Shown here: in pieces, positions 16,379 through 25,528 of the stretch
Numbering within the stretch: the first letter of the stretch is position 1
Layout: each line of letters opens with the position of its first letter
From: Algoriphagus lacus
GTDB taxonomy: Bacteria > Bacteroidota > Bacteroidia > Cytophagales > Cyclobacteriaceae
DNA: 64,000 nucleotides
Reading direction: 5' to 3'
NCBI RefSeq assembly: GCF_003583985.1
Contig: NZ_QXML01000001.1
Location: 372,001 to 436,000 of the forward strand
Notes under the pieces: generated by a model
The model's database searches: none
What the model was told of the DNA's origin: nothing
Seen by the model: only the letters and a program-made list of their open reading frames with translations
Made by a program: the position numbers and the translations under genes

Positions 16379-17068
16379 ATGAAATACATCGTTGTAGGAA
16401 TGGGTAATTTCGGCTACTACCTCGCCAAAAGATTGACCGATCTTGGTCATGAAGTGGTAGGTGTAGACACCAGCGAAATCAAAATTGAACAGGTCAAAGA
16501 CCACATTACCCATGCAGTGGCATTGAATGCCACAGATCAGCATGCCGTTAGCAACCTGCCGATGAAAGATTGTGATGTGGTGGTGATAGCAATCGGTGAA
16601 GATGTGGGTGCTTCCATTATGACCACAGCCATTTTTAAGCAGATGAAAGCCAAGCGGATTATCGGGCGGGCAATCAATGCGTTACACGAAACAGTTATTC
16701 GGGCGATCGGGGTAGATGAAATTATCCATCCAGAGGAAGAGACCGCCGAGCGATTGGCTAAGCGCCTTCAGCTCAAAGGGGTTCTGGATTCCCTGGAGAT
16801 ATCTGAAGACTACAATATCGTGGAGGTAAAAGTCCCATCCCGCTATGTCGGAATGACTGTCAGTGAGGCCAATATCCGAAAGGAATTTTCTCTCAACATC
16901 ATGACTACCATCAAAATAAAGGAGCAGACAAATATTCTGGGAATCAAGTTGCCAAAACGGGAGGTTGCTGGTGTTATTTCACCGGATTATATTCTGGAAG
17001 AGGATGATATTCTGTTGCTCTTTGGGAAAATCAAAAACCTTCAGGAATTCTTAAACTTGGGTAGTTAA
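16379..17068 (+). CDS. TrkA/KtrA-family potassium channel regulator
   Basis: The 229-residue cytoplasmic protein has an RCK_N Rossmann domain (GMGNFGYYLAKRL at 7-19, acidic VVGVD at the end of the second strand) and an RCK_C domain (about 140-225, with VKVPSRYVGMTV and EDDILLLFG). It forms the nucleotide-gated ring under the TrkH/KtrB pore. ATP/ADP or NAD(H) control is typical of the N domain, and c-di-AMP binding occurs in the C domain of some relatives. It has the single-RCK (Ktr) layout. Its stop overlaps that of the convergent channel gene. Confidence 0.92.
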   Translation: MKYIVVGMGNFGYYLAKRLTDLGHEVVGVDTSEIKIEQVKDHITHAVALNATDQHAVSNLPMKDCDVVVIAIGEDVGASIMTTAIFKQMKAKRIIGRAINALHETVIRAIGVDEIIHPEEETAERLAKRLQLKGVLDSLEISEDYNIVEVKVPSRYVGMTVSEANIRKEFSLNIMTTIKIKEQTNILGIKLPKREVAGVISPDYILEEDDILLLFGKIKNLQEFLNLGS

Positions 17069-17874
17069 TTGGACTTTTCTCCGCAATTCCTGCAATAATT
17101 ATCCGTGGTTTCTAATCCGTCAAACCCACAATGGGTGCAGGATTTAGTCGATTCGTAGTCCTTAGTCCCTTTTCTTTTTGCCATTTCGGAACTCACAATC
17201 CCTGTGGGTACTGCTATTACTGCGTAGCCGAGCAACATAATCAATGAAGCTAAGAGTTGGCCCAAGGGAGTCTGTGGAGTGATATCACCAAATCCTACAG
17301 TTGTCAGAGTTACAATGGCCCAATACATTCCGACAGGAATGTTGGTAAAACCACTTTCCGGTCCTTCCACCACAAACATCAGCGCCCCCATAATAAGGAC
17401 GATGGTTAAAATGGAGAAGAGGAAAATCTGAATTTTGGTAGCACTTGCCCGAAGAGATTCCTTGATAAAATCCGCCTCCGCCAAATATCTTCCCAACTTA
17501 AGAATCCTGATGACCCGAAGAAGCCGTAGTGCTCTGATAACTGAGAGCATTTGGGTGTTTACCACAAAAAAACTGAGGTAGACAGGTAAAATGGACAGCA
17601 AGTCGACGATTCCATAGAAGCTGGTGACATACTTAAACGTTTTGCTGGTCAGCCAAACACGCAAGCCATATTCTATAGTAAAAAGAATGGTAAAGCCAAG
17701 TTCGAGAGTGTAAAATACCACTCCATATTTGGAATGCAGCTCTCCAACGGAGTCCAAAACGGCGACAAGTATTGAACCAAAAATCAACCAAAGTAACACC
17801 AGATCGAATGTTCTGGAGGCACGGTCGTTGGATTCAAAAACAACATGTGCTAGATATTCTTTACTAAGGTTCAT
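17065..17874 (-). CDS. voltage-gated K+ channel with C-terminal zinc ribbon
   Basis: The ATG at 17874 is preferred over a TTG at 17889 and gives 269 residues. Six membrane helices are seen. S4 carries spaced arginines (RALRLLRVIRILKLGR, 114-129) and the filter is TVGFGD (192-197), so this is a Kv-type potassium channel subunit. The C-terminus (about 243-269) is a zinc ribbon with CxxC pairs at Cys246/249 and Cys261/264. That is a small add-on and could set assembly or sense redox or zinc. The gene is the last of the scpA/flippase/murF-alr operon, 23 bases after the murF-alr stop. Confidence 0.9.
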   Translation of the reverse strand: MNLSKEYLAHVVFESNDRASRTFDLVLLWLIFGSILVAVLDSVGELHSKYGVVFYTLELGFTILFTIEYGLRVWLTSKTFKYVTSFYGIVDLLSILPVYLSFFVVNTQMLSVIRALRLLRVIRILKLGRYLAEADFIKESLRASATKIQIFLFSILTIVLIMGALMFVVEGPESGFTNIPVGMYWAIVTLTTVGFGDITPQTPLGQLLASLIMLLGYAVIAVPTGIVSSEMAKRKGTKDYESTKSCTHCGFDGLETTDNYCRNCGEKSN

Positions 17875-17897
17875 TAAGGAATTTAGCAAAAAATCTG

Positions 17898-20366
17898 CTA
17901 ATCGAGATAGTAAACCCGCTTCACCCGGGTACTGATATTGGTCAGTAGTTCATAGGGAATGGTACCGATCCGATCTGCCAGTTCCTTCAGTGAAATTTGC
18001 TCGCCATAGATGATCGCTTCATCTCCTGCTTTTGCATCAATCTCACTTACATCCACCATGACCATATCCATGCAGACATTTCCGATGATCGGAGCTTTTT
18101 TACTCTGGATCAGTACATAGCCTTTGCCCTGAGAAAATCTACGGTCGTATCCGTCTGCATATCCAATGGCTAGAGTGGCAATTTTGCCTCCATTCGGTAA
18201 TTTTCCCTTTCTTGAATATCCCACTGTTGCTCCAGGCGGCAAAGTTTTTACCTGTGAAATGGTCGTTTTTAAGGTACTGACCGGTTTGAGTGCAGCATCG
18301 TGTTTTCCTGTTACTTCCACTCCATAAAGGCCGATACCCAATCGGACCATGTCCATCTGAAATTCCGGATAGCGGATTATTCCAGCGGAATTGAGCGCAT
18401 GGATGAGCGGTTTGTAATCTAAAACCGTCTCTACTTCTGCTTTCATTTCCATAAACTGCCGCAATTGGGAAAGCGAAAATTCCTCATGTTCTGCTTCATC
18501 CGCCCCTACCAAGTGGGTGTATAAGCTAGCGATTTTCAATTCCGGAAAAGACCGAATGAGATCTTTCAACTCGGGTAGATGGTGCTTTTCAAAACCCAAC
18601 CGATGCATTCCGGTATCCATATCCAGATGAATAGAGAGTTGAATTTGGTGGTTTTGGACGTATTTGCCCAGTTTTCTGAAAAAATCCGGGCTGAAAACAA
18701 CCGGCTCTAGGTCATACTCTCGAAGCAAATCAAATGATTCCTCAACTGGGTTGAGCACCATGATGGGGAGCCTGATGCCCTGTTTTCTCAGCGATACCCC
18801 TTCGTCAGAAAATGCCACCGCCAAGTAATCCGCTCCCATGGTTTGGAGGTGATTGGCTATTTCTGCCGCACCTCCCCCATATGCAAAAGCCTTGACCATC
18901 ACCATCATTTTGGTTTCCGGTTTTACCTGCCGCTTGAAAAAATTGAAATTGTGCGTCAGTGCGTTGAGGTTGATTTCAAGCGTAGTGCCATGTATCCGTT
19001 GCTGTAGTCGGTTGACCACCCGCTCAAATTCAAAAGGGCGTGCACCGGTGATCAGGATCAGTTCATTTTGAAATTTTTCAGGATCGAGGTGGAGAAGCAA
19101 ATCCTCGGTGGAGGGATAGTTTTCGAATCGGTCTGGGAAAAAATCCTTCAGGCGAGCCACTTCTTTTCCTACCCCAATGATTCTGTCCAAGCTGTAAGAT
19201 TGGATCAACTCGGCTACTTCGGAATAGATTTTTTCAGGTATTCCCTGTTGCAGCAAATCGGATAAAATCAGGATTTTGGATCGTTTGGGGCGTTGTTGGC
19301 TAAGAAACTCCAGGGCCACTTTCAATCCTGCTAAGTCGTTGTTGTATGTATCATCAATCAGCAGGGAATCATTGACTCCCGGCTTCAGGGTTAGCCTCAT
19401 GTCCACCGACTTTAAATGATTAAGGCCTTCCTGAATTGCAGGAATGTCCTGCCCGAGCGTTAGCGCTGCGATTATAACATGCGTGATGTTTTCGATAGAG
19501 GCAGAATCGGTAAACGGCACCTGGAAAGTCATCGTGCTCAGGTCGAGTTTCATCAGGATGATTTTAGTCTGTCCTTCTTTCTTTTTCACTGAGACAGTGA
19601 AGTCCGATCCGGGATTTGCAGACCAGGAGATCAACCGACTGGGATCAAATCGTTCCTCGATTTCACGACTGACTAACGCTTGATCTTTGCAATAGATCAG
19701 GAGTTTGCATTCTGAAAACAGCTGTAGTTTTTCCCTGATTTTGGATTCCAGCCCTTCAAATCCTTCTTCATGAGCCGAGCCAATGTTGGTAAAAATGCCT
19801 AATTCAGGTTGAATCATCCAGGATAATGGGGCCATTTCTCCACTTCTTGAGACTCCCGCCTCCAATAAGGCTACTTGATGATAGGGTTGAATTCCGAAAA
19901 TCGAAAGCGGAACTCCTACTTGGGAATTGTAGCTTTTTGGGCTTTTGGCGACCGTGTAGCTTTGACTAAGAACCTGACCCAACCATTCTTTTACAATGGT
20001 TTTGCCATTGCTTCCGGTGATCCCGACTACAGGTTTTCCAAATTGTTTTCGCTGAAAGGCTGCAATTGCCTGGAGAGCATCCCGGGTGTTTTTTACTGCG
20101 ATAAAACTGGCCCTTTCCAAAAGCCCACTTGGGATTTCCCATGTTTCATGGACCAAAAAGAAGCGGATTCCCTCTTGGATCAAAGCCGGAATAAAGTCTG
20201 CTCCGTCAGCTTTTGCTCCCCGTAAGGCCACAAAAAGGGTCTGTTCCGGATGGATGATTTGCCTGGAATCGATGCTGATTTGGGCAATCAAAGCAGGATA
20301 TCCTTTTCCGGTAGCTTTTCCTCCGGTAATCTCTACAAGTTGAGCTACGGAAAGGGGGCTTAGCAT
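17898..20366 (-). CDS. bifunctional MurF ligase / alanine racemase
   Basis: The 822 residues hold two enzymes. MurF (about 1-450) adds D-Ala-D-Ala to the UDP-MurNAc-tripeptide; its ATP loop is GITGSNGKT (115-123). The alanine racemase (about 455-822) makes D-alanine; it has MVKAFAYGGG with the PLP lysine, LAIGYADGYDRR with the catalytic tyrosine, and VCMDMVMVDV. The lysine motif reads KAFAYG where KANAYG is usual. The fusion joins two consecutive steps of cell-wall precursor supply and is a known arrangement in Bacteroidota. The gene starts 1 base after the flippase-like gene stop. Confidence 0.95.
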   Translation of the reverse strand: MLSPLSVAQLVEITGGKATGKGYPALIAQISIDSRQIIHPEQTLFVALRGAKADGADFIPALIQEGIRFFLVHETWEIPSGLLERASFIAVKNTRDALQAIAAFQRKQFGKPVVGITGSNGKTIVKEWLGQVLSQSYTVAKSPKSYNSQVGVPLSIFGIQPYHQVALLEAGVSRSGEMAPLSWMIQPELGIFTNIGSAHEEGFEGLESKIREKLQLFSECKLLIYCKDQALVSREIEERFDPSRLISWSANPGSDFTVSVKKKEGQTKIILMKLDLSTMTFQVPFTDSASIENITHVIIAALTLGQDIPAIQEGLNHLKSVDMRLTLKPGVNDSLLIDDTYNNDLAGLKVALEFLSQQRPKRSKILILSDLLQQGIPEKIYSEVAELIQSYSLDRIIGVGKEVARLKDFFPDRFENYPSTEDLLLHLDPEKFQNELILITGARPFEFERVVNRLQQRIHGTTLEINLNALTHNFNFFKRQVKPETKMMVMVKAFAYGGGAAEIANHLQTMGADYLAVAFSDEGVSLRKQGIRLPIMVLNPVEESFDLLREYDLEPVVFSPDFFRKLGKYVQNHQIQLSIHLDMDTGMHRLGFEKHHLPELKDLIRSFPELKIASLYTHLVGADEAEHEEFSLSQLRQFMEMKAEVETVLDYKPLIHALNSAGIIRYPEFQMDMVRLGIGLYGVEVTGKHDAALKPVSTLKTTISQVKTLPPGATVGYSRKGKLPNGGKIATLAIGYADGYDRRFSQGKGYVLIQSKKAPIIGNVCMDMVMVDVSEIDAKAGDEAIIYGEQISLKELADRIGTIPYELLTNISTRVKRVYYLD

Positions 20367-20367
20367 C

Positions 20368-21426
20368 TTAATCCTCTAATTTCTTTTTAAAAAAAACCTG
20401 CTTGATCCAGCGGGGAAGGAAGATTGCCCCCAGCAGCAGATAAGGATAATAGGAAAACAGTCTCCAAACGATGCTGGTAACAAAGGTATATTCTCCCAAA
20501 AACTGAGCGAAAAACTGACCGTAGAAAAACTCTGCTGTACCACTGCTGCCGGGTGTCGGTGAGATCATCATGACAATCCACATAATCACCTGCCGTGCAA
20601 AAACAATGATTTCCTGATTGAATGTGAGGGGTACAAATGCCGAAATTAGTGCATTGAGCATGAGGTAGCGGGATGTCCATACAAAAATGGTGGCCCCGAT
20701 AATTTTGTACCAATAGCGTTTGTCCTTTCCGACCAGCTGCTTGGAAGCTTCAATAATTTGATCCCCAAATTCCAAGGCATTGTGCCTCCATTTCCGGAGA
20801 AACTTAATGGAGCAGATTTTGACGATGATCCATTTGAAAACCCTGGGTTTGTAAAACAAAGCCAAGGCCATGACCAAACTATAGCCAGCGTAAAGACTGT
20901 AGCTGATCCAAAATATGGCTTGTAGACTGCTTGCCCACTGGTTTTCAAACAATTTGGTTTCGGGGAAAATGTTGCCCTGAGCGAAATAAAGGATAATCGG
21001 TGCACCAATAACAAAAAACAGGTTATCCAGGATTGCAGTGACCATCACAAATGCAATGGCTTTTCCCATGTTAATTCCCTCTTTGTTAAGAATAAACATG
21101 GCGACGGCTGTACCTCCAACTACCGAAGGCGTGACCGCTGATGCAAATTCCCAGAGAATAATCACATAGATGGATCTGGTCCAAGTAAGATGGCGATCTG
21201 TAAGCTCCCTAATCCGATAGACATAGCCGAAGTCTCTGAAAAACAGGACTATAACAGCAAAAAATAACCAAGGCAGAGAAGCGTCAAATACTACCTTGAG
21301 CGAATCAACGGTGATCGAAGGATCAAAGTAAAACATAGCAAACACGATCCCTATTCCGATAAGGATAGGTACCCAAACCCGGTTGGGGTTAAGTGTTTGG
21401 AAAATCTTTTTATTATCCAGCTTCAT
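20368..21426 (-). CDS. flippase-like membrane protein (LPG synthase TM / UPF0104 family)
   Basis: The 352-residue protein has about eight membrane helices. The family motif is seen in TPSVVGGTAVAMFILNKEG and SPTPGSSGTAEFFY, which form re-entrant loops. It has no C-terminal aminoacyl-transfer domain, so it is not a full MprF. Relatives move or modify lipids, including undecaprenyl-linked ones. It sits directly before murF-alr, with 1 base between, and after scpA, with 2 bases. This favours a role in envelope lipid handling, but the substrate is unknown. Confidence 0.85.
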   Translation of the reverse strand: MKLDNKKIFQTLNPNRVWVPILIGIGIVFAMFYFDPSITVDSLKVVFDASLPWLFFAVIVLFFRDFGYVYRIRELTDRHLTWTRSIYVIILWEFASAVTPSVVGGTAVAMFILNKEGINMGKAIAFVMVTAILDNLFFVIGAPIILYFAQGNIFPETKLFENQWASSLQAIFWISYSLYAGYSLVMALALFYKPRVFKWIIVKICSIKFLRKWRHNALEFGDQIIEASKQLVGKDKRYWYKIIGATIFVWTSRYLMLNALISAFVPLTFNQEIIVFARQVIMWIVMMISPTPGSSGTAEFFYGQFFAQFLGEYTFVTSIVWRLFSYYPYLLLGAIFLPRWIKQVFFKKKLED

Positions 21427-21428
21427 AC

Positions 21429-22178
21429 TTAGGCTGCAGCGATTGGCTCAGTCTTTTCCACCCAAAAGTTGTTATACCCTTCTCCGATGATGATGTTAAC
21501 TTTTGAAAGCTGGAGAAGTTCTAGAATAGCCAGGAATGTATAAATCACAAAGATTTTGTCAGGGTTGTAGGTGATAAATTCGGTGAAAGGTACTTGATTT
21601 TTGAAACTGATTTTTTCAAGAACAAAATCTTTTTGTTGCTCGATGGTGTAAGGGTACTGAATGACGGTATGTTTTGTTTCCTCGGTTCGGGAGGCCATTT
21701 TAGCCATACATTTTTGAAACACCTTAAGCAGCTTGTAGAGGTCGACGTGTTGCATTTCTGCTTCTACATCTTCCACTTTGCTGAGCTCCTCCAGTTCTCT
21801 GGCCAGGTTTCCCCGCTTTTCCTTGGAAAGACGCTCTGACTCCAATTGGGCCAGTTCTTCCACCACAGATTTGTACTTTTTATATTCCAGTAAGTTTCTG
21901 ATCAGTTCTTCCCGTGGATCAATTTCTTCTCCGTGCTCATTCAGCTCCGGTCTGGGGAGCAGCATTCTTGATTTGATTTTCATCAGGGTCGCGGCAAAGA
22001 GAATAAACTCACTGGCCACTTCGATTTCCATTTGCTCGAGGTGGTGGACGTAGTCGAGGAAATCATTGGTAATCTTGGAGATAGGAATGTCGTAAATGTC
22101 GAGTTCATCCCGCTCGATGAAAAACAGCATCAGGTCGAACGGACCTTCAAACAGCGGTAATTTGATCTCGAAACTCAC
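21429..22178 (-). CDS. scpA: segregation and condensation protein A
   Basis: The 249-residue kleisin of the SMC-ScpA-ScpB complex begins with FEGPFDLMLFFIERDELDI, the ScpA hallmark. It continues with FLDYVHHLEQ and FILFAATLMKIKSRMLLP, and ends in a winged-helix part (FVIYTFLAILELLQLSKV). It bridges the SMC heads during chromosome condensation. It is the first gene of the minus-strand operon. A -7-like element (TATCTTTG, minus strand 22226-22219) lies 41 bases upstream without a clear TTG partner. Confidence 0.93.
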   Translation of the reverse strand: MSFEIKLPLFEGPFDLMLFFIERDELDIYDIPISKITNDFLDYVHHLEQMEIEVASEFILFAATLMKIKSRMLLPRPELNEHGEEIDPREELIRNLLEYKKYKSVVEELAQLESERLSKEKRGNLARELEELSKVEDVEAEMQHVDLYKLLKVFQKCMAKMASRTEETKHTVIQYPYTIEQQKDFVLEKISFKNQVPFTEFITYNPDKIFVIYTFLAILELLQLSKVNIIIGEGYNNFWVEKTEPIAAA

Positions 22179-22333
22179 CGATAGTAAATTTAATTGGTTA
22201 ATTTTGGCTCCTCTTAGTCAAAGATATTCAATTAAGGTAAATTAAATGGAGCGTAACGGAATAAAGCAAAAGCGTGATTATCGCTCTGTTTCAGAATGAG
22301 TAAACAAAGTATTCTTCTTGCAGTTATTCCACT

Positions 22334-24268
22334 TTGACACCAACCCATCCGAAAATGCAAATCACTCCAGGAGAACTTCTCGCCCAAATCAATACTCCAG
22401 ATGATCTGAAGAAATTTCCCAAGGACAAACTGGTTCAAATCTGTGATGAACTGCGACAGTTCATTGTAGACAACGTGTCCGTTTACGGAGGGCATTTTGG
22501 GGCGAGTCTTGGTGTGGTAGAGTTGACAGTTGCATTGCATTATGTGCTCAACACTCCGGAAGATCAGCTCGTTTGGGATGTAGGCCATCAGGCTTATGGT
22601 CACAAAATCCTCACCGGAAGAAGAGAGCGCTTCCATACCAACCGGGTCTATGGTGGAATTTCAGGTTTTCCAAAACGCAAAGAAAGCGAGTACGATACTT
22701 TTGGTGTAGGCCATTCCAGTACCTCCATTTCCGCGGCATTGGGAATGGCAGTTGCCTCTAAATATAAGGGTTCTCATATCCAACATGTCGCAGTGATTGG
22801 TGATGGCTCAATGACTGGTGGGATGGCATTCGAAGCCATGAATCATGCCGGTGTCAGTGATACCAATCTCCTGATCATCCTAAATGACAACTGCATGTCC
22901 ATCGATCCCAATGTGGGCGCATTGAAGGATTACTTGACTGATATCACCACTTCACATACTTACAATAAGGTGAAGGATGAGGTGTGGAAAATGCTCGGTA
23001 AGCTCAGCAAATTCGGAAGCAGCGCTCAGGAAATTATTTCCAAGGTAGAAGGGGCAATAAAATCTGCCGTACTTAAGCAGAGCAACTTATTTGAGTCGCT
23101 CAACTTGCGATATTTTGGTCCCGTAGACGGTCACGATGTGGATCACTTGGTTGAAATACTAAAGGATCTCAAAGATATTCCAGGTCCAAAAATCCTGCAC
23201 TGTGTTACTGTAAAAGGAAAAGGATATGGTCCTTCTGAAACAGGTAATAAAACTACTTGGCACGCTCCGGGAACTTTTGATAAGGTCACCGGAGAGATTT
23301 TCAAGAAAACCCCTTCCAAGCCTCAAGCCCCCAAATATCAGGACGTCTTCGGCCATACCCTGGTAGAACTGGCAGAAATGGACTCCCGAATCATGGGTGT
23401 CACTCCGGCCATGCCTTCAGGATCTTCAATGAACATCATGATGAGCGCCATGCCAGACCGGGCTTTTGATGTCGGAATTGCTGAACAGCATGCAGTGACT
23501 TTTTCTGCAGGATTGGCTACTCAGGGCTTGGTTCCTTTCTGTAACATTTACTCAACTTTTATGCAGCGTGCCTACGATCAGGTAGTCCACGATGTTTGCC
23601 TTCAAAATCTTCCTGTAGTTCTATGCTTGGACAGAGCCGGCTTTGCCGGAGCAGACGGGCCTACGCACCATGGGGCTTATGATATTGCCTATTTCCGTTG
23701 CGTACCCAATCTGGTGGTTTCTGCACCCATGAATGAGGAGGAATTACGAAACCTGATGTATACCGGAAGCAAATATAACGGCCCGTTCTCCATCCGCTAT
23801 CCAAGGGGAAATGGAGTCATGCCGGAGTGGAAAACTGCATTTCGTGAGATCCCAGTTGGTCAAGGCCGAATTGTTAAAGAAGGTGAAGAAGTTGCAATAC
23901 TTTCCATTGGTCACATCGGTAATTATGCCGTGGAGGCTTGTCAATCCTTGTTAAAAGAAGGTTTAAATCCTGCTCATTACGACATGCGCTTCGTGAAGCC
24001 GCTGGATGAGGAACTGCTCCATGAGATTTTTGGCAAGTTCAAAAAGGTGGTGACCATTGAAGATGGTTGTCTAATGGGTGGTTTTGGTTCGGCTGTTCTG
24101 GAGTGGATGGTTGATCATGGTTATACCGCTCAGGTTAAACGTCTTGGGATTCCGGACGAGGTCATTGAGCATGGGGAGCAAATCGAGTTGCACCGAGAAT
24201 GTGGGTTTGATCCCGAAGGAATTGCCGATGCTGTCCGAAGCCTTTCCGAAGTAGTGCGGATTTTCTGA
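22334..24268 (+). CDS. dxs: 1-deoxy-D-xylulose-5-phosphate synthase
   Basis: The 644-residue enzyme condenses pyruvate and glyceraldehyde 3-phosphate in the first step of the MEP isoprenoid pathway. It requires thiamine pyrophosphate. The TPP/Mg motif is GDGSMTGGMAFEAMNHAG, followed by NDNCMSIDPNVG. The transketolase core shows GIAEQHAVTFSAGLATQG and DRAGFAGADGPTHHGAYD, with a C-terminal domain (VTIEDGCLMGGFGSAVLEW). Length and motifs are complete. It is followed 10 bases later by an alpha/beta hydrolase gene. Confidence 0.96.
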   Translation: MTPTHPKMQITPGELLAQINTPDDLKKFPKDKLVQICDELRQFIVDNVSVYGGHFGASLGVVELTVALHYVLNTPEDQLVWDVGHQAYGHKILTGRRERFHTNRVYGGISGFPKRKESEYDTFGVGHSSTSISAALGMAVASKYKGSHIQHVAVIGDGSMTGGMAFEAMNHAGVSDTNLLIILNDNCMSIDPNVGALKDYLTDITTSHTYNKVKDEVWKMLGKLSKFGSSAQEIISKVEGAIKSAVLKQSNLFESLNLRYFGPVDGHDVDHLVEILKDLKDIPGPKILHCVTVKGKGYGPSETGNKTTWHAPGTFDKVTGEIFKKTPSKPQAPKYQDVFGHTLVELAEMDSRIMGVTPAMPSGSSMNIMMSAMPDRAFDVGIAEQHAVTFSAGLATQGLVPFCNIYSTFMQRAYDQVVHDVCLQNLPVVLCLDRAGFAGADGPTHHGAYDIAYFRCVPNLVVSAPMNEEELRNLMYTGSKYNGPFSIRYPRGNGVMPEWKTAFREIPVGQGRIVKEGEEVAILSIGHIGNYAVEACQSLLKEGLNPAHYDMRFVKPLDEELLHEIFGKFKKVVTIEDGCLMGGFGSAVLEWMVDHGYTAQVKRLGIPDEVIEHGEQIELHRECGFDPEGIADAVRSLSEVVRIF

Positions 24269-24278
24269 TCAGTCTCCC

Positions 24279-25046
24279 ATGTCCGGAATTCATTTTTTTG
24301 AAAAAGGGAACGGTCAACCTTTAGTCCTTATCCATGGTTTTTGTGAAACCGGAAAGATGTGGGAAGATTTTTCGGAAAAGCTTTCGAAGGAATTTCGGGT
24401 GATCTGTCCTGACTTGCCGGGGTTCGGGGATTCTCCTATTTCCGGAGATAAAATTTCTCTGGAGGAGGTTTCGGTTATTTTAGAGGATTGGCTGGAATCA
24501 AATCGGATTGAAAATCCCATTGTCATCGGGCACTCTTTGGGAGGCTATGTCTCTTTAGCTTTGCTCGAATTGATGGGAAACCGGATCAAAGCGATTGGAC
24601 TTTTTCATTCCACAGCTTTTCCGGATGATGCTGACAAGAAAGAAATGCGGAATCGCACAATTGCTTTTTTGAAGAACAATGGGGTCGAAAAGTTTGTGAC
24701 TTCATTTGTTCCGCCGCTTTTTCCAGAAAACAGGAGAGCGGAACTCTCGAGGGAAATCGAATCGGCCATCGAAGATGCCAAGCGATCCAGCCTCAATGGA
24801 CTGGTGGCCTACTCGGCTGCCATGCGGGATCGAAAGGACCGAGTGGAGGTTCTGAGAAATTTCTCAGGCCCAAAATTATTGATTGCAGGCACTGAAGATG
24901 GTGCTGTCAAAATCGAATCCAGTCGGGCTCAAAAAGATGCTTTTTCCAGCTATGCCGAGCTTGAAGGGGTGGGACACATGGGAATGGTGGAAGAAAGGCA
25001 AAAGACTCTTGAGATAGTCAGGAATTTTTGTATTTCGGCTCTTTAA
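24279..25046 (+). CDS. alpha/beta hydrolase
   Basis: The 255-residue protein shows the complete triad of the fold. The oxyanion strand is VLIHGFCETG (16-25), the nucleophile elbow is IGHSLGG (Ser86), the aspartate is in IAGTEDGAV and the histidine is in GVGHMGM. It resembles small carboxylesterases or MenH/BioH-like hydrolases. The substrate cannot be assigned. It is probably cotranscribed with dxs and its stop overlaps that of the convergent fRMsr gene by 4 bases. Confidence 0.88.
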   Translation: MSGIHFFEKGNGQPLVLIHGFCETGKMWEDFSEKLSKEFRVICPDLPGFGDSPISGDKISLEEVSVILEDWLESNRIENPIVIGHSLGGYVSLALLELMGNRIKAIGLFHSTAFPDDADKKEMRNRTIAFLKNNGVEKFVTSFVPPLFPENRRAELSREIESAIEDAKRSSLNGLVAYSAAMRDRKDRVEVLRNFSGPKLLIAGTEDGAVKIESSRAQKDAFSSYAELEGVGHMGMVEERQKTLEIVRNFCISAL

Positions 25047-25528
25047 GAAAGCGATTTCCCCAAAATACTCATCAGTTCTTCCAGATACTTTTGGTCGGTC
25101 TGGTCAAAGTCAGCAAGCTTGTCGCTGTCCACGTCCAGAACCATTGCAACTTCATCGCCTTTGAAAACCGGCACCACAATCTCTGACTTGGAAGCTGAGC
25201 TGCAGGCGATATGTCCGGGAAAAGCATCTACATCCGGCACCAGTTGCGTTTTTGCTTCTTTCCATGAAGTCCCGCAAACCCCCTTCCCAAAATTAATCCG
25301 AGTGCAGGCAATCGGTCCTTGAAATGGACCTAATACCAGCTGATCATTTTTTACGACATAAAACCCAACCCAAAAAAAGCCGAAAGCCTCCCGCAAAGCT
25401 GCTGCAATATTGGCTAGGTTGGCATAAAGGTCAGCTTCACCGGTAATCAGCGCCTCAATCTGAGGAATCACCGCTTCATATTTTTCTGATTTGCTTGCTC
25501 GTTCGGGAATAAATAAAGTTTCAGCCAT
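25043..25528 (-). CDS. free methionine-(R)-sulfoxide reductase (GAF domain)
   Basis: This single GAF domain of 161 residues has the three redox cysteines of fRMsr at Cys75 (PIACTR), Cys85 (GVCGTSW) and Cys109 (HIACSS). Their spacing (10 and 24 residues) is that of the E. coli enzyme's Cys84, 94 and 118. It repairs free methionine-R-sulfoxide after oxidative damage, with thioredoxin as reductant. It overlaps ribD by 8 bases and is the last gene of a DUF4382-ribD-fRMsr operon. Confidence 0.92.
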   Translation of the reverse strand: MAETLFIPERASKSEKYEAVIPQIEALITGEADLYANLANIAAALREAFGFFWVGFYVVKNDQLVLGPFQGPIACTRINFGKGVCGTSWKEAKTQLVPDVDAFPGHIACSSASKSEIVVPVFKGDEVAMVLDVDSDKLADFDQTDQKYLEELMSILGKSLS

